The notes under the pieces: model-generated
Seen by the model: the letters and a program-made list of their open reading frames with translations, nothing else
Told to the model about the DNA's origin: nothing
Databases searched by the model: none
In this document: piece by piece, positions 1 through 10,516 of the stretch
How the letters are laid out: every line of letters begins with the position of its first letter
Position numbering within the stretch: the stretch's first letter is position 1
NCBI GenBank assembly: GCA_016584495.1
Contig: WAID01000007.1
Span: 3,892,001-3,956,000 of the forward strand
DNA: 64,000 nt
Direction: 5' to 3'
From: Celoporthe dispersa
Taxonomy: Eukaryota > Ascomycota > Sordariomycetes > Diaporthales > Cryphonectriaceae
Position numbers and translations under genes: made by a program

Positions 1-463
1 CTAGGCAGGGGAAATCCTCACTTAGCAAGGTCATAATGCCTGGCCAGGCGCTGCTCTCAAACAATCCCAAGAATACACGAATCACATACACCTGTGTGGC
101 ATTCTGGCACAGGGCGGTTAGCCCCGTCATGACGCCCCAGGCGATCTCGAGCCCAGGCAGCCACCACGACGGCCTCACCCACGTCATGATGACCTGGCTG
201 GGGATCAGCATGATGCAGTAGCTGACCGAAAAATAAGTCGTAAAGTAATTTAACTGTTCGCCATAGAGGCCGAGGTCCTCCTTCATACCGGAGACATAAG
301 CGTTGGAGATGTTAGTCTGGTCCAGGTACTTGATCACCTGCGAGACGCAGCTGAAGGTCATGAGGAAGATGTCGAGGCGGCGCACGAGGTCGCGCTCGAC
401 GGGAGAGCGCTCGGCGTGGCGGCGGAAGAAGGAGACCCTCTCCCTAAGGGATCCAATGCCCAT
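1..463 (-). CDS. MFS permease, allantoate/pantothenate (Dal5/Fen2/Liz1) type, 5' part only
   Basis: Plasma-membrane transporter of the major facilitator superfamily, anion:cation symporter branch, probably importing a small organic acid or vitamin. The ATG is at 463-461 and the reading runs leftwards to the window edge. The N-terminus has a basic cytosolic stretch, then a first membrane segment followed by the family motif DQTNISNAYVSGMKEDLGL. Further on come the GEQLNYFTTYF segment and the RVFLGLFESSAWPG segment, both characteristic of this branch. A likely 5' splice site (GTGAGG) sits at 21-16, so exon 1 probably ends at about 22. The rest of the gene lies outside the window. It is divergent from the FAD oxidoreductase at 1341 and shares about 0.9 kb of upstream DNA with it. 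Family assignment is confident; substrate is not. Confidence 0.82.
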   Translation of the reverse strand, partial: MGIGSLRERVSFFRRHAERSPVERDLVRRLDIFLMTFSCVSQVIKYLDQTNISNAYVSGMKEDLGLYGEQLNYFTTYFSVSYCIMLIPSQVIMTWVRPSWWLPGLEIAWGVMTGLTALCQNATQVYVIRVFLGLFESSAWPGIMTLLSEDFPCL

Positions 464-1340
464 CGTGGTGGACCTTGGGGAAACTTTTGTGGTGAATGTT
501 TTGACGAATGATATCAATGCCTGTCGATATGGTGGTGAAGAGAAGGAGGAATGCTCGTCGTCGTGGTTGTCCTGGCAGTGATGGTGGTGGTGATGGTCGT
601 GGAGGAGGAGGCCCTGCGTCTCGGGAACCTCACTATTATCATCTTCTTGTTCTTGGTCCTGGGTATTATTATAAGGCATCCTCGCATGGCGATAAGTAAG
701 TGAGAACTGTAAGTACGTGCTGTAGTTATCAATATGCAGTGGAACCCCTCAACGACCTCGGCGGCCGGGCAGATTATGGGAAAAATGCAACGTCTCCCCC
801 TCTCTTTGGACCTTCTTCGCTGCCTATACCAATCTCTCTCTACGAGTCAAGATACAGACAACAGAGAGGGAGAAACGGGAATGTCGATCACGTTATCGCC
901 ATGCAGGCAGCTTTTCTTATGGAGAACCATGCAGGTGAGTGAGGTGCAACATTCTTGGCCAGAGAAGGACCCGCCCCGGCCCGGCACCCTCTTGAACGAA
1001 TCACAGCAGCCATCAGTGCTGATGCAACCCGCCCACAGCAGATAAGATACTGTAATTATGGTGAGACTCTCTGTCTCGGCCCTCTACGCTTCGGCCTGTG
1101 GACGACTCCTCCCGGCGATATGGGCAAGAAGCCGGGACCGGATGAAGGTTCGTTATTCTTACTAAGTCTTTATTAGAATAACCGAGTGTGTTACTCACCT
1201 TTTGATTATTATACCTTGTTCGGAACCACAACCTGACTTTTGTCGTGCGTGTAAGTGCTGCAAGACTTGCCAAGCCTGAAATAAATCAATACCACTCTGG
1301 CTATTCCAAAACAATCAAGCCAGACAGATAGATCGTCATC
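464..1340. other. Intergenic, shared upstream region of the MFS permease and the FAD oxidoreductase
   Basis: No coding sequence recognised. It separates two divergent genes and presumably holds both promoters. The short open frames here have no family resemblance and overlap each other on both strands. Confidence 0.5.
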
Positions 1341-2756
1341 ATGACCGTCGAGGAATCCATCCCGGCATCGCTCCACCCCCAGCATGGCCTCCCCATCGAC
1401 AACCCATGCCTCTCCTGGTGGCAGCAAACCACCCGCTCGTTCCCTCACCTCAACGCCAACAGCACCGCGACCGTCCCACCTTCAACGAAATACCTCATCA
1501 TCGGCACCGGAATAGCCGGCGCCCTCACGGCCTTCGAGCTGATCCACTCGGCCGGCATTCCGGCAGCTGACATCCTCCTCCTCGAAGCCCGCGAGGCCGC
1601 CTCGGGTGCCTCCTCCCGCAACGCAGGCCATGTCCGCCCAGACGCCTTCCGCGGCTTTCAGGTCTACCGCCGCGTCCACGGTACCGAGCAGGCCCTCAAG
1701 ATCATCGCCAACGAGCGCGACGTTTTTGCCCGCCTTGCTGCTTTCGTGGAGCGCCACGACGTACCTTGCGATTTCAACCCCGCCACAACCCTCGACGTAT
1801 GTCTGACACCCGACTTTGCAGAGTTTAATGCGCGCAGCTTGAGAGAGTATCAAGAGGCTGGTGGGGATGTGAGCCATGTGACAGTGTACGAAGGAGACGA
1901 GGCGGCGCGGCGGTCTGGGATCGAGGGGGCTGTCAGTGCGTATGAGTGGCCGGCTGGGTCGAGCCATCCCGCAAAACTGGCACAATGGCTGCTGGGAAAG
2001 AGCATCGACGCGGGTGCGAGGCTGTTCACCCACTGCCCTGCAACCAAGGTGACGAGATCTGGGTCGAGCGGCACGAGCACGGCCTGGGATGTCCAGACGC
2101 CGAGGGGCTCCGTCACTGCCGAGGTGGTCATTCACTGCACCAACGCTTTTGCAGGCCACCTGCTACCCCAGCTTGCCCCCTTCGTCACGCCCAACCGGGC
2201 CCAGGCACATGTCTTTGTGCCCCCGCCCTCGCTGGCAGGCGACCTTGCCCTGAAGAGCACCATGTCCCTGCGTCACAGCCTCCATCACTTCTATTCCGTC
2301 ATGCAGCGCAGGGCAGACGGCCTCATTGTGCTCGGAGCTCCGCGAAAAAGCCCAAACATCAGCAAGGAGGCCCGCGAGAGCGTCTTCACGACCAATGACA
2401 CCAACTTTGTCGAGGAGGTTGTTGCGGACGCCGTGGGCAATTTTGAAAAGTGTTTTCCCGCCTGCGAAAAGACGCGCCTGCGACATGGCGAGGGCCTGCA
2501 GCACTCGTGGACGGGTATCATCGGCATGACGACCGACTCAGTGCCCTTTGTGGGTAGCATTAAGAGCCTGCCTGGGCAGTATGTCTGTGCAGGTTTCAAC
2601 GGCCATGGCATGGCGAGAATCTTCAACTGTGCGCCTGGTCTGGTCAAGATTGTTCAGGGAGAAGCGTGGAAGGCGACTGGTCTGCCGGAATGTTTTGATG
2701 TCACCGAGGAGCGGCTGAGTAAACTTGCAAAGGGGAACATGGAGACTGTGTTCTAG
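1341..2756 (+). CDS. FAD-dependent oxidoreductase (DAO family)
   Basis: Intronless gene of 471 residues. It is a flavoprotein of the D-amino-acid-oxidase/glycine-oxidase superfamily (PF01266 type), expected to oxidise an amine or amino acid with oxygen. The N-terminal Rossmann FAD-binding segment is at residues about 51-82 (YLIIGTGIAG, then an acidic LLLEAR at the end of the second strand). It is followed by ASGASSRNAGHVRP at about 87-100, typical of the gamma-glutamylputrescine-oxidase-like fungal branch. A C-terminal FAD-contact region contains GFNGHGMARIFNCAPG. No signal peptide is evident, so it is probably cytosolic or peroxisomal. It sits next to a permease, suggesting uptake and oxidation of a nitrogen compound. 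It also borders the UstYa cluster, but nothing in the sequence shows that it belongs to it. Confidence 0.88.
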   Translation: MTVEESIPASLHPQHGLPIDNPCLSWWQQTTRSFPHLNANSTATVPPSTKYLIIGTGIAGALTAFELIHSAGIPAADILLLEAREAASGASSRNAGHVRPDAFRGFQVYRRVHGTEQALKIIANERDVFARLAAFVERHDVPCDFNPATTLDVCLTPDFAEFNARSLREYQEAGGDVSHVTVYEGDEAARRSGIEGAVSAYEWPAGSSHPAKLAQWLLGKSIDAGARLFTHCPATKVTRSGSSGTSTAWDVQTPRGSVTAEVVIHCTNAFAGHLLPQLAPFVTPNRAQAHVFVPPPSLAGDLALKSTMSLRHSLHHFYSVMQRRADGLIVLGAPRKSPNISKEARESVFTTNDTNFVEEVVADAVGNFEKCFPACEKTRLRHGEGLQHSWTGIIGMTTDSVPFVGSIKSLPGQYVCAGFNGHGMARIFNCAPGLVKIVQGEAWKATGLPECFDVTEERLSKLAKGNMETVF

Positions 2757-3913
2757 TCATATTGAGAAAAAATATTACAAGGGCTTGCGCTCCGGTATGT
2801 GCAGTTCGCACTGATCTATTTAGAATTGTGTGCCTCCATGGTCATGTTTGTCTGGCAGTGAAACCCGTGGCCCAGTGAAGAGCAGTTGATTATTGGATGA
2901 TGGCCTACCTTCCCCCCAAAGTAGCTCATGCTCTTCTATCGGCCTTGGAGGTCCAGTGGAATTACAATAATACTGATCAAAACAAATGTCTAGGCATCCT
3001 ATCATCGAATGTAGATTCATTGCAGGGAGGTTTAGCTGTATGAGCATCGCCTATCACCATATCACCCTTCTCAAAGGAAGCATAAAAAGGTTGATGTAGT
3101 ATGTGCTGAAACTTTCGAGCAAGATTTAACATACTTAGGCGAAAGCGTTATTTAACCTTGACCTTGAAAATATGGTCTCCGAGCTATTAACTTGATTAAA
3201 TTTTGATAAGAGATATCTTTGTTGATATAGTTGAGGGGGCAAAGAAAAAAGGAGTTAGTAGTCATAGTGCAAAATCACTTCTTTCGCATTTTGCATTACA
3301 TTTACAGCATAGTGAATATGAGCAAGAAACCAATAAGCTTTCTTCCTTCTACATCCCCAAAGAATTCTTCGGAAGTTCTTTCAAGGTTCTAGGAAATAGC
3401 AAGATGTCTGGTCTGCATTATTATTTTAGCAGGAAGATGCTTTAAAGTTTAGCGGCCCTCACAGTGAGAGTGAGCAGATTCAGAGCTTGTCCAGTGCCCA
3501 GAGACAGGTTTTGGTAAACATAGCTCCAACTTGAAAACGGCCGGGCCAATAGATCAAGACTGGCATACAGACAAAAACGATAATGATGACAACGACACAG
3601 GCAGAGAGACCAGCAATTAGAATCATATGTCAACAGACTCGTAAGCAAGAAGGCCAGTGCCCATCAGCATCCTCCCTTGAGCACTCCTAAACAATTGCTC
3701 TTCACCAGCATGGGCTAATTGATATATATGCGTGTTTAAAGCAGATAGTGTCGTCATGATTACCTCCTTGGGCCTTCACGGATAGATAAGCTGCTAATGC
3801 CAGAGTCCAAAAGGATCTGTTGTACTACATGGGTGTTTTCCTGCGCTTTGCCGGCTCCTTCTTCAAGCTTTCTGCTTGTAGTATGGTCTAGAAATGCCCG
3901 TACTCGTGACTAT
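2757..3913. other. Intergenic, AT-rich
   Basis: No gene recognised. The part around 3050-3450 is clearly more AT-rich than the neighbouring coding DNA and has no family resemblance in any frame. Confidence 0.5.
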
Positions 3914-4676
3914 TTAATACTGTTTGCAAGATGTCCAAGTTGCTCGAACCCATGTAGGACAGACCATTTCCGCCGTGCACTCTGTGTCTTCGTGCAGCCA
4001 GTCATTAAGAAGGACCATCTCGCAGTGGTTTGTGTGCTTCCAGTCCATCAAATAGCTGTCGATCGGATGGTTCTTTTCGAGAAGTGCCTTGTGCATCTTC
4101 TTCCACATGTACTGTTGCGGACGATGGTGAGTTAAGTTGATTTGCACCCCGTTAAGACAAGAAGCCAGATGTAATAAGACTCACGGTGCAATGAACGTAA
4201 TGGTACTTCTTTTGCGTGAATAACTTGGGATAGTCTCCCCGGAAGACAACATCAAGCGGGACCTCCGACTCGGCCGTCAGCTTTGGGTCGAAATGCCATG
4301 AGTAGTCGGTCCTGTTCATAAAGTCCGCGACCATCTCCTTATCGTAGCACTCTGGCCGCACCCAGATCCAACCCATCGGGTCGAAGATGCACCCCTTTGC
4401 GCGGGCCTCCTCGACGGACCCGTCCGCACCACAGTCGCCGTGGTCGACGGGTCCAGTCTGGGCGAGGTCGTGCACCTCTTTGGCCGTGTACAGTATTGAG
4501 CAGGCGCAGACCAGTGCGGTCATGGCGAGGAGAGCCCTGAGGAAGAGGCCCGAACGGGAACGGCGGCTTTGGCCGGTGACCTTCAGCCGTTCGCCCAAGA
4601 GAGTCATGCCGGACTCGTCATCTGACAGTGAGGCAGCCTCGAAGGAGGTCTTATGGTCTTCTTTCTGAGAGTCCAT
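3914..4676 (-). CDS. UstYa-family (DUF3328) oxidase, short form, copy 1
   Basis: Two exons, 4676-4185 and 4111-3914, joined across a 73-nt GT-AG intron, give 229 residues. The intron is supported because it joins HYVHC directly to YMWKKMHKALL in phase 0. UstYa-family proteins are membrane-anchored oxidases that crosslink or cyclise fungal RiPP peptides such as ustiloxins and phomopsins. Visible features: a cytosolic N-terminus, one membrane helix at about residues 44-64, a lumenal CGADGSVEEARAKGCIFD segment, and the two hallmark motifs HYVHC (159-163) and HTNHC (190-194). It shares the EAR-GC-FD-W pattern with the gene at 9448, so these two form a subfamily separate from the longer copies at 5780 and 7541. 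It is divergent from the gene at 5780. Family is secure; substrate is inferred from the nearby repeat precursor. Confidence 0.9.
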
Positions 4677-5779
4677 GATGGTGCGCGTGGAGAATGTGTG
4701 AAGGGATATGTCTCACTCGGTGAAGAAGCACCAAGACGGACGCAAAGAAAAAGATGTAGGCAGTCAAGAGTCCTGGAGGCACGCGCACGATATTCGAGCT
4801 GTCTCGAGGTCAGAGAGTGTCTTGCGAACTTGTAGGAAAAAGTCGTTGACAAGAAGACGGGCGTACCCAGAACCCGGGCACAGCAGAGGCGGTTTTCGCA
4901 CTCTTCAAGACACCAGAACGACGCCATTCCATCGGACAAATTCCACCGCCGTAGGATCGCATCGTGCTTATCGTAAACGTAGTCGTTGCTGGACCTTGTT
5001 CTCTAGCTCCATCCTCCATGACAGCACGGACCAGTTGTAAGGCGTGCTGGGCATCGTCATCGACTCACCGTATGTTCTTCTGTCGGATACAGTCTTCTCA
5101 GGATGTCACGATACATTCAGAGACATCTTGCTTGGGACACTAAGACGTGGGAAGATGGCTAGACCGTCTCCTGGATCCAACGGCTTACGCAAGGTGTGTA
5201 AGCGTCCTCGAGGGGTTTCAAACTATATTGAAGCATAGGTCCAACCTCGGTATGATGTTGCAGCATTAGCTCTATCATAGCACATGGCCATCGCCAGCCT
5301 CTCTCTATCTCCGGGATCCATAGTAGGAGGCCGGAAGAGGTAGAGCTTTGGGGCTGGACCCCACAAACGGTTGCATGGCAGCCTCGATAAGGCGGCATTC
5401 AGATAATGGAGCGGAGTTCACTCCTAGAGTGAGTTAGCATGGATCCTGCGGGATGATAGCAAATGACTAAGAACTTACATGGTAGCCGTTCTATGTGGCG
5501 AGGCTAGCCGATGCAAAGCTGCGCCTCAGCCTCGCGTCAGGAGCTCGGGGTCGGGCGCAGTCTCAGCGTCGGACGAGAAACAGGGAATTCCGGCCGAGAT
5601 CGGGCAGACAGCCAAGAGAATGGGAAACGTCTCTAGTCTCCCCTTCTCTGAGGACAAACAGTCAAGCTCTCCCTTATTTGCGAAATTCTGCGTCGCAGAG
5701 TGCTGGAGACTTTGAACTCGGGCGAGGAAAGTCTGTCCTTCACCTGTCTTTCGGTTCTTGCGTGTGCTGGTTTTCCGCC
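4677..5779. other. Intergenic region between divergent UstYa copies 1 and 2
   Basis: About 1.1 kb without a recognisable gene; presumably a two-way promoter. On the minus strand near 5115-5065 a short frame is faintly reminiscent of the IRRALYP-type segment of UstYa proteins, but stops surround it and I do not call a pseudogene. Confidence 0.4.
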
Positions 5780-6899
5780 ATGTCATCTACCAGACCTTCT
5801 CGAGCCCTCCTAAACTCGGGACACATGAAATATTCGCCAGTCTCGACAGAGGATGATCTGTCCATTGAGGACACATCATCGCAGCCACTGCGATTCCGCC
5901 CTAGAGATACGTGGTCCTGTCTCTGCCAACTATTACCCTGGGCGCTCACTATAATTTTTGCCTGTACGTCCATGGTGCTGTCTATGAGAACCAGCCACAG
6001 TCGAGATGAGCAATGTCACAAGCATCAAGACGCTGCCTCTTTCACTGCAGGATACGCCACAGATTTTGGTAGGCTCCCTTTTCTAGACGTGCACATTGCG
6101 TCGACAGAGCATTCTCTGATTTCTCACACCCTTTTCAGTAACCGCTAGGGAGCACATTCATGTCGAACAAGTCCGTTTTACGGGATCGCCATCTTTTCAT
6201 GAGGACGGAACTATGTGGATTCCCAACCCAGAGCCTGTGCTCTATGTCGGTGATCCAAGTGTCCACCCAGAGATCGACCAGAACTGGGATAACCTAACAT
6301 GGGGTGAGTTGTGATCCATTCTCAAAATGCGGGTTTGATCTCTGATAGCCTGTCTAGGCCGCTACATTCTCATCACGAGAGAAGAAGCCATAAAATCTTG
6401 GGGTGAAAAGGATATCGATTTATATTTCGACCACCAGCGTGGTGGCTATGTTGCCGGGTATGTGCTCCCGCTATGGTTCCTTTCTCACAGAGAATAATTA
6501 GCTGATATATGGACCTAGGCTGGATATGTTTCATACGCTTCATTGCCTGGTAAGCTGCCCTCACTTCCATTCCAATGGTCTAGGCAGTATTGCTAATTCG
6601 CTCCGCTGCAGAACCAACTTCGGCAAGCCCTTATGCCGGAGCATTATGCAAGCCACGGGCACAAAGCTAGAGCAAATAATGCCGCGCTTCACCAAAATCA
6701 CTGCATTGAACAGATGCGGCAGTACATCATGTGTTCTGGAGATATGACACCCATACCCACAAAGTTCTATCCTGGCCTCGGCAGGAATTATGTAGACTCA
6801 GATGTACCGCATACCTGTCGCAACTTTGAGGCCTTACATGACTGGGTTGTTGCTAGATACGATGGTGCGGAAGCAATACAGCCCATTATTGAGGCTTAG
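5780..6899 (+). CDS. UstYa-family (DUF3328) oxidase, long form, copy 2
   Basis: Five exons: 5780-6068, 6139-6303, 6358-6457, 6519-6549 and 6612-6899. All introns are GT-AG and together they give an intact 290-residue protein. There is a membrane helix at about 52-68. The middle part has the family's SVHPEIDQNWDNLTWG region. The two catalytic-type motifs are HTLHC (190-194) and HQNHC (222-226), followed by VPHTCRNFEALHDW near the end, a common C-terminal UstYa signature. An upstream in-frame start (5495) would add a long basic tail with no family match, so the ATG at 5780 was chosen; the ATG at 5825 is also possible. Expected role: oxidative crosslinking of the RiPP core in the secretory pathway. 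It is convergent with the copy at 7541 and divergent from the one at 3914. Confidence 0.9.
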
Positions 6900-7540
6900 A
6901 GATGCATTGAGATTCTACAATGTCAAACATCTTGAATTTTTTTTTCTTTTTTGCATCTAGCGCAGTCGATATCTATTCAAAAAATGATTGTATGTAAATC
7001 TAGATATTCGCTAACACGTAAAATTGTTATTGTTTCATCCGCATATCAACTCTTGATCATCCTGCCTCGGCTTGTTTACCCACTTGGTCTAACGGGAATC
7101 TCCGATCGTTCTATTCCTTTCTATTTCGTTGTCTTTTTGTCTTTCCGAGTTGAAGACTGGTGCCTTATCCAAATATTGGGCATCATTGGAAGATAGGAAT
7201 TTTTCGAGTACGTGAGAAGGAGAGAGAAAAGAGAAAAAGTCCTTTTGTGACACCTTTTACATCTGGCTTTTTGGGGGCCGAGGAAAATCTTGGAGCTCAT
7301 GGCTCTATTGTGTTTCAAGAACTTGAGAAATGTTATTCAATCGGTGCACTACAAAAAACAAGACTATTTATTTTTCTTTTAAAAAAAAAACGCTAGATTG
7401 AAATAGAAGACCATGGCGTCGCAAACAACAGCGGCTAGAGCTTATATACAGTCCAAACACACTGACTCCAGAACAGTTCGTCAGGCCCCGGTGCTTCCTT
7501 GAACCAGTCTCCGTATAATATCAGGTTTATGGGCGTAGAC
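6900..7540. other. Intergenic region between convergent UstYa copies 2 and 3
   Basis: Shared 3' side of two convergent genes. It contains A/T-rich stretches and short poly-T and poly-A runs (for example about 6937-6950 and 7376-7390). No coding sequence recognised. Confidence 0.5.
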
Positions 7541-8678
7541 TCATTCATTGTGATGGTGAGAAGCTGCATGAAAAGCCTCTAAACGGATCTGATACTCCTC
7601 CTGTGGAAAATGGCGATCAGGATGCAGCATCCACTCCGTCAACTTCTCAAAGTCACGGCAGACGTGAGTGGTGTGAGCGTCTGGGAATTCTGACTGCACC
7701 CTGTCCATCCATTTCCATGGAATTGTGCTAATGTCCGAGTAGCATGTGATCGTCTGACGAAGATTGTCCACGCAGTGATCTGGAGTCGTGACAACAGGTT
7801 AGGATCTCATCAGTCGGCCAGGGTTCGCTTGTGTAGGCCTTGTTATAATTACCAATATGAATCCAGTATTCCTGCTTCTGCTGCTCATTCATGCTACTAT
7901 CTCCGCCGTAGTAGTCTGGATACAACGCTCGGCGGATGAAGTCTAAGCAGTGTAGTTGATGATAGACCTCAAGCCCGACAATATAACCGTCATCTTCTCC
8001 CGGGATGGGTAAAGTGTGGTTTGGCAACTGCTCTGCCTGGGCCTTTGGAATCTTGATAACGCCAACACCTAGGAGATCTGGAGTCAGTTTTGAATGCTGG
8101 TACGGTGGGTGCACAGAAACAACTCGGGTTAGCTAAATTACCTCGATAGATAGCATCCCAAGCTTTGTCCACGTCATCACTTGGAGGGCCTTGCCAGGGC
8201 GTTCGATCTTCATGGAAGTTATTGTGGAATACGACAGGCTTGTATTCAACGGCCTCGAGAGCTGGTGAGTAGAGCTCAGGGGTGCTCCTCGAGAGGTAGT
8301 CGATCCTGTCACCCTCGGTAGCTGGTGGATATCAGTGTTGGCTACAGAAGCCCCGACAGAAGTTTTGAGACGGACTGTCAGGACTCACAGTAAAGCTCGG
8401 TGATATTAATCAAGGTGTCCGTTGTCCAGAATTCTCTTCTGGCCCAGAAAATGCAAACAAAGATCAAAAAGACTTGCAAGGGCGGTGATGGTGAGTTTCA
8501 GAACTCGCAGCTCTCTGACCAGGGCGAGATTGACTGCAAGATCTCCGTCCGACGCAGGGAGCGAGATGTTGTCAAGGGCCTCATCTTTCTGATCCGGCTG
8601 CGGCAGAGTCTGATAATTCCTTTGCGCAAGCCGGGACGAGACTGCCTCGTTGAGTTGCTTTTTCAGCTGTGAAAGCAT
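7541..8678 (-). CDS. UstYa-family (DUF3328) oxidase, long form, copy 3, with an apparent frameshift
   Basis: Four exons, 8678-8389, 8321-8142, 8068-7853 and 7779-7541, with three GT-AG introns. The expected length is about 307 residues. The motifs are HQLHC (about 193-197) and HIDHC (about 227-231), the latter created by splicing across the third intron. They are followed by THVCRDFEKLTEW near the C-terminus. Exon 1 changes reading frame inside the membrane helix, at a run of five A on the plus strand (8466-8470; T on the coding strand). With one base fewer the four exons total 924 nt, exactly 308 codons, and lead into an FWTTDTLINITELY segment typical of the family. Either an assembly error or a recent inactivating insertion is possible; the otherwise clean gene favours an error. 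It is divergent from the gene at 9448. One intron position (phase 1, before the first HxxHC) matches copy 2. Confidence 0.85.
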
Positions 8679-9447
8679 TGCGAAGAAGAGACGCTGACAG
8701 CCACAGAACTAGGACTGTATTGATCACTTAGGCGAGGGCAGTCAACCACCAAAGAGCATGCGTGGCTGAGCGAGAGGTTCGTGTTCTCATCCGAATTGTA
8801 TCAGGGGAATACCAGACTATCCTTTCAAGATGAAGAGACATGGCGTCCGAGCTCGGCCTACAACGGGCCACAAGGGAAGTACTGTAAGTATTCTTCGGGA
8901 GCCCGGAGAATTGCGTGCTCCTTGAGTTCGTCCTGCCATGTGGACGAGGCTGTTCGCACAGGGCGGCCGCTAGCCTAAGCCGTGGCTTCGTCCGCGGTGA
9001 TAAGAGCTGATCGACGCCGCAGGGCTGCAGACGTACAGCTACCGCAATAGGGTAACAATCCGCCCCCCCCCCCACTCATTCCTGTGCTGCAAGCTGCATC
9101 AGTAAGCGAAAGGAATGACTTAAAGTAGTTTCGGAGTCAAGGGAGTGTACGCTAGCTAGCCGAGGCATTTTCTATTGAACGGACTTCGCATAACTGAATA
9201 GATGCAAGACTCTCGATAGATGGATACTGTCGAAGGAGTAATTTATCATCTGAGGGATGTCATTGGGGCCAAAACAAGCAGTCACCTCGCTTCAGACAGA
9301 GGGTGTACTTTTGGCCGTCTTTTCAGGCAGATACAACACCAAGGTTGCTCGTGGGATGAAGGCCTTTCCTCCACCAAAGTAGGTCGGGCCTTTCTTGTGG
9401 GATGGACATGAATCCAAGCTGACTTTCGCAAAGACAGACTCTCGACT
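8679..9447. other. Intergenic region between divergent UstYa copies 3 and 4
   Basis: About 0.77 kb with no recognised gene; presumably a bidirectional promoter. Contains a C run at about 9061-9073. Confidence 0.5.
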
Positions 9448-10182
9448 ATGATGGACACTACCACCCCAAGATACGCGGACCACAGCCCGCGGACTGTGGC
9501 ACTGGCAGAGTTGGAGCATTTTGATGGCAGTACGAAAGAAGACAAAGACGAGCATGTCTCAGGTGTACGGAAACCACCATCTCGTCCACAACCTTTTTTT
9601 GCCGTCATCTTATTTGTGGCATCATTGTTCCTCATTGGCGGAATCCTGCTGGTTGGATTTCGATCTGCGAGAGAGGAAGGGACTGGGGAACTGGAGCTGA
9701 GAGTCGACGAGGAGTGTGGCGAGTCGGCTGCCCAGGCAAGAGAGCATGGCTGTGTATTTGATGTTGTACTCATGGGTTGGGTGCCCTGGAGGTGCCATGA
9801 TGCGGAACTGGCGACTGAATTCTTGGAAAGGGACGATTGGGCATTTTATCACGATATGAACAAGACCGGCGCTCTTGTGTCGGAGGATGAGATTCTTCGA
9901 GGGGAATGGGGTGAGTTCTATGTGGACTATCACTACCAAGTTATCCACTGCATGTATGCCTGGAGGAAAACACAGCGTGCTGCCGTGGGTGGGGCTGTAC
10001 TGGATGGATATCTAGCAGATCCTCATCACACAAGCCACTGTGAGATGATGCTTTTGCATGAAGAGTTTGCGGATAAGACTGTCTATATGAAGTATGCTAG
10101 CTGTCCACATGTTCATGTAAATAGGGGTCGCTTTGGTTGGTATAGGGTTCTTGGTGGCAAGAAGACCTACAGACAGCCATAA
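9448..10182 (+). CDS. UstYa-family (DUF3328) oxidase, short form, copy 4
   Basis: Single-exon gene of 244 residues starting at the ATG at 9448. It has a cytosolic N-terminus, a membrane helix at about 50-70 (FFAVILFVASLFLIGGILLV), and the CGESAAQAREHGCVFD segment shared with copy 1. The second motif HTSHC is at 194-198 and is intact. The first motif reads QVIHC (164-168): the leading His is replaced by Gln, although another His lies two residues earlier (HYQVIHC). In copy 1 the same place reads HYVHC. The change could alter metal binding or leave the protein as a non-catalytic partner; UstYa proteins often act in pairs. Copy 1 has one intron and this copy has none. It lies about 2.3 kb upstream of the repeat precursor, on the same strand. 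Confidence 0.86.
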   Translation: MMDTTTPRYADHSPRTVALAELEHFDGSTKEDKDEHVSGVRKPPSRPQPFFAVILFVASLFLIGGILLVGFRSAREEGTGELELRVDEECGESAAQAREHGCVFDVVLMGWVPWRCHDAELATEFLERDDWAFYHDMNKTGALVSEDEILRGEWGEFYVDYHYQVIHCMYAWRKTQRAAVGGAVLDGYLADPHHTSHCEMMLLHEEFADKTVYMKYASCPHVHVNRGRFGWYRVLGGKKTYRQP

Positions 10183-10516
10183 CTTTGCAATACAGTGTAA
10201 TTACGTATATGACGAGGCAAAAAGTGAGGAAGCCAAATACAAATATGACTAAATTATTAACATCAGTCTTTATCAAGTATCACATGGCAATATATGGAAG
10301 CTGCCGCAAGAACACCAATCATCGAGATAGGTCCTAATATCTCACATGGACACCTCAGGAGCCACAGTGTTGGAAAGCTCTTTCCAGGAGAGAATGAGTA
10401 TAAAAACCTTGATTGAGGAAGGATTAAAGTATTACGGACTATACATAATACTGTTACCAGACCATAAATAAGCTTTCCTAGTTGTATAAGATACATAGTG
10501 TGACAGAGAGGCCAGG
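10183..10516. other. Short intergenic region, 3' sides of UstYa copy 4 and the GFA gene
   Basis: AT-rich convergent gap; nothing else seen. Confidence 0.5.

Noticed and set aside
4820..5400. Decayed fifth UstYa gene on the minus strand
   Set aside because: Only a short RDILRRLYP-like string resembles the family; it is directly preceded by a stop, no HxxHC is present and flanking frames do not match.
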